The position numbers were made by a program, and so were the translations under genes. A model generated the notes under the pieces. The model was not told the DNA's origin. It saw only the letters and a program-made list of their open reading frames with translations, and made no database searches. A stretch of 46,465 nucleotides of DNA from 4572-13 sp964594065 (GTDB lineage Bacteria; Planctomycetota; Phycisphaerae; Sedimentisphaerales; Anaerohalosphaeraceae), in contig CAZQKX010000024.1 in the NCBI GenBank assembly GCA_964594065.1, positions 1 through 46,465 of the forward strand, in the 5' to 3' direction. This document shows positions 45,879-46,465 of this stretch, piece by piece; position 1 is the first letter of the stretch, and every line of letters starts with the position of its first letter.

Positions 45879-45919
45879 CATTTTCTTTTCTGTGTATGGT
45901 TTAGGAAGATTGAAGTTTC

Positions 45920-46123
45920 ATGGATTATCATTGTCCAGTGTGTGGAAAAGCGATTCCTTCGGCCACATCGGAGGCTGACGGCAGCAGACAGATGAACGCA
46001 ATTTTTTTCCCGTTTTGCTGTCAACGATGTCGATTGCTCGATCTTGGCAATTGGCTGGATGGAAATTATCGGGTTCCTACCGCGACGCGGGATTCTGAGG
46101 ATGAGCTTCTTGAAGATCTATGA
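45920..46123 (+). CDS. yacG: DNA gyrase inhibitor YacG
   Basis: The 67-residue protein carries CPVCGK and FPFCCQRCRLLDLGNWLDG, the CxxC and CxxxC zinc site of YacG, and ends in an acidic tail. YacG binds gyrase subunit B. It starts 41 bases after the DksA-like gene. The pair of a DksA-like protein and YacG, and the nearby coaE earlier in the window, recall the coaE-yacG links seen in other bacteria. Confidence 0.92.
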   Translation: MDYHCPVCGKAIPSATSEADGSRQMNAIFFPFCCQRCRLLDLGNWLDGNYRVPTATRDSEDELLEDL

Positions 46124-46174
46124 AAAGCCGTAAAGAATTGTGAAAACGCAATTAGGCAAAGGAAGGGATGACCC

Positions 46175-46465
46175 TTGGCGGGACGATATTCACTGCGAAG
46201 TATCTGGGACGACTTGGCACTGCCGGAACTGGCTTTAAGTTTCAAGCTGGCGATCGGGCCGGTCAAGATGGTCATTGCGTTCTCGGCGATCTTTGCCGTT
46301 TGCCTGCTTGGCTTTTTAATGGATCGGTGCAGTCAAAGTGTTGTTGTTTGCTCGTCGAATGTGTCGCAGTACCAGTTAACCACAGGTCAAACAGAGTTGG
46401 ATCTTTATATCTACCAGGCCCCCAAGACCAAACCATTCATTGAACAGCACAAAGATAATCAGTCC
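46175..46465 (+). CDS. Membrane protein of unknown function, truncated by the window end
   Basis: The frame from 46175 stays open to the last base (97 codons) and starts with TTG, preceded by GGAAGGG with seven-base spacing. The first residues MAGRYSLRSIWDDLALPELA lead to one strong hydrophobic segment (about 33-52, KMVIAFSAIFAVCLLGFLMD). The following part is polar and probably outside the cytoplasm. The same stretch in another frame (46168-46443) codes for a less convincing peptide. It resembles a conserved membrane protein I associate with Phycisphaerae genomes, but its function is unknown. Confidence 0.6.
   Translation, partial: MAGRYSLRSIWDDLALPELALSFKLAIGPVKMVIAFSAIFAVCLLGFLMDRCSQSVVVCSSNVSQYQLTTGQTELDLYIYQAPKTKPFIEQHKDNQS

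Noticed and set aside
1..46465. CRISPR array, prophage or insertion sequence
   Set aside because: No regularly spaced direct repeats, transposase, integrase or phage structural genes were seen on either strand.

Overview
The window reads as a fragment of a Gram-negative bacterial chromosome, most likely a metagenome-assembled member of the Planctomycetota, class Phycisphaerae. The lineage is an inference. It rests on a sigma factor fused to a membrane anchor and a large exported region, on a TraR/DksA protein and a Rho factor with lysine-rich N-terminal tails, on beta-helix and TPR surface proteins, and on an endonuclease-type MutL. Outer-membrane proteins, a TolC/MacAB-type pump and lipoprotein signal peptides show a two-membrane envelope. 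The single run of 100 Ns (9870-9969) is flanked on both sides by exactly 55 bases identical to a downstream locus, which is the mark of a de Bruijn graph assembly with k=55.

Layout. 1-138: a tRNA with anticodon CAU and its terminator. 462-3613: a secreted beta-helix protein and a secreted zinc metalloprotease. 3670-6294 (minus): the membrane-tethered sigma-like protein. 6591-18199: a large signalling island with a 7TM-PAS sensor, a PAS-GAF histidine kinase cut by the assembly gap, a receiver/solute-binding-protein chimera, an outer-membrane barrel, a lipoprotein with a Cache-like domain, a six-PAS histidine kinase, a single-domain receiver, a receiver-kinase hybrid and an Rcp1-like receiver. 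18372-20056 (minus): an MtfA-type peptidase and a voltage-gated K+ channel. 20347-25907: a TolC-like lipoprotein, a periplasmic adaptor, an ABC ATPase and a MacB-like permease, forming one tripartite efflux operon. 25819-27019 (minus): a TraX-like membrane protein and a small beta-carbonic-anhydrase-like protein.

From 27137 onward the content is mostly housekeeping: dprA, a glycogen-synthase-like GT-B glycosyltransferase, a YbjQ-family protein, coaE, rho, valS, a bifunctional-nuclease-domain protein, lspA with a TPR lipoprotein (minus), gpmI, mutL, a BtuFCD/FecBCD-type uptake operon, a TraR/DksA-family protein, yacG and the start of a membrane protein that runs off the end.

How the genes work together. 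In 10310-18199 the tight spacing and ATGA overlaps suggest one transcription unit that links an outer-membrane barrel and a ligand-sensing lipoprotein to a multi-PAS kinase and three receivers, which would be a phosphorelay spanning the envelope. No DNA-binding output domain is encoded in the island, so the output is probably by protein-protein contact or encoded elsewhere. The kinase module (15339-16178) appears to exist twice, once in the assembled second kinase and once collapsed inside the N gap. The most unusual items are this duplicated phosphorelay module, the membrane-spanning sigma fusion, and the charge-segregated DksA-like protein.
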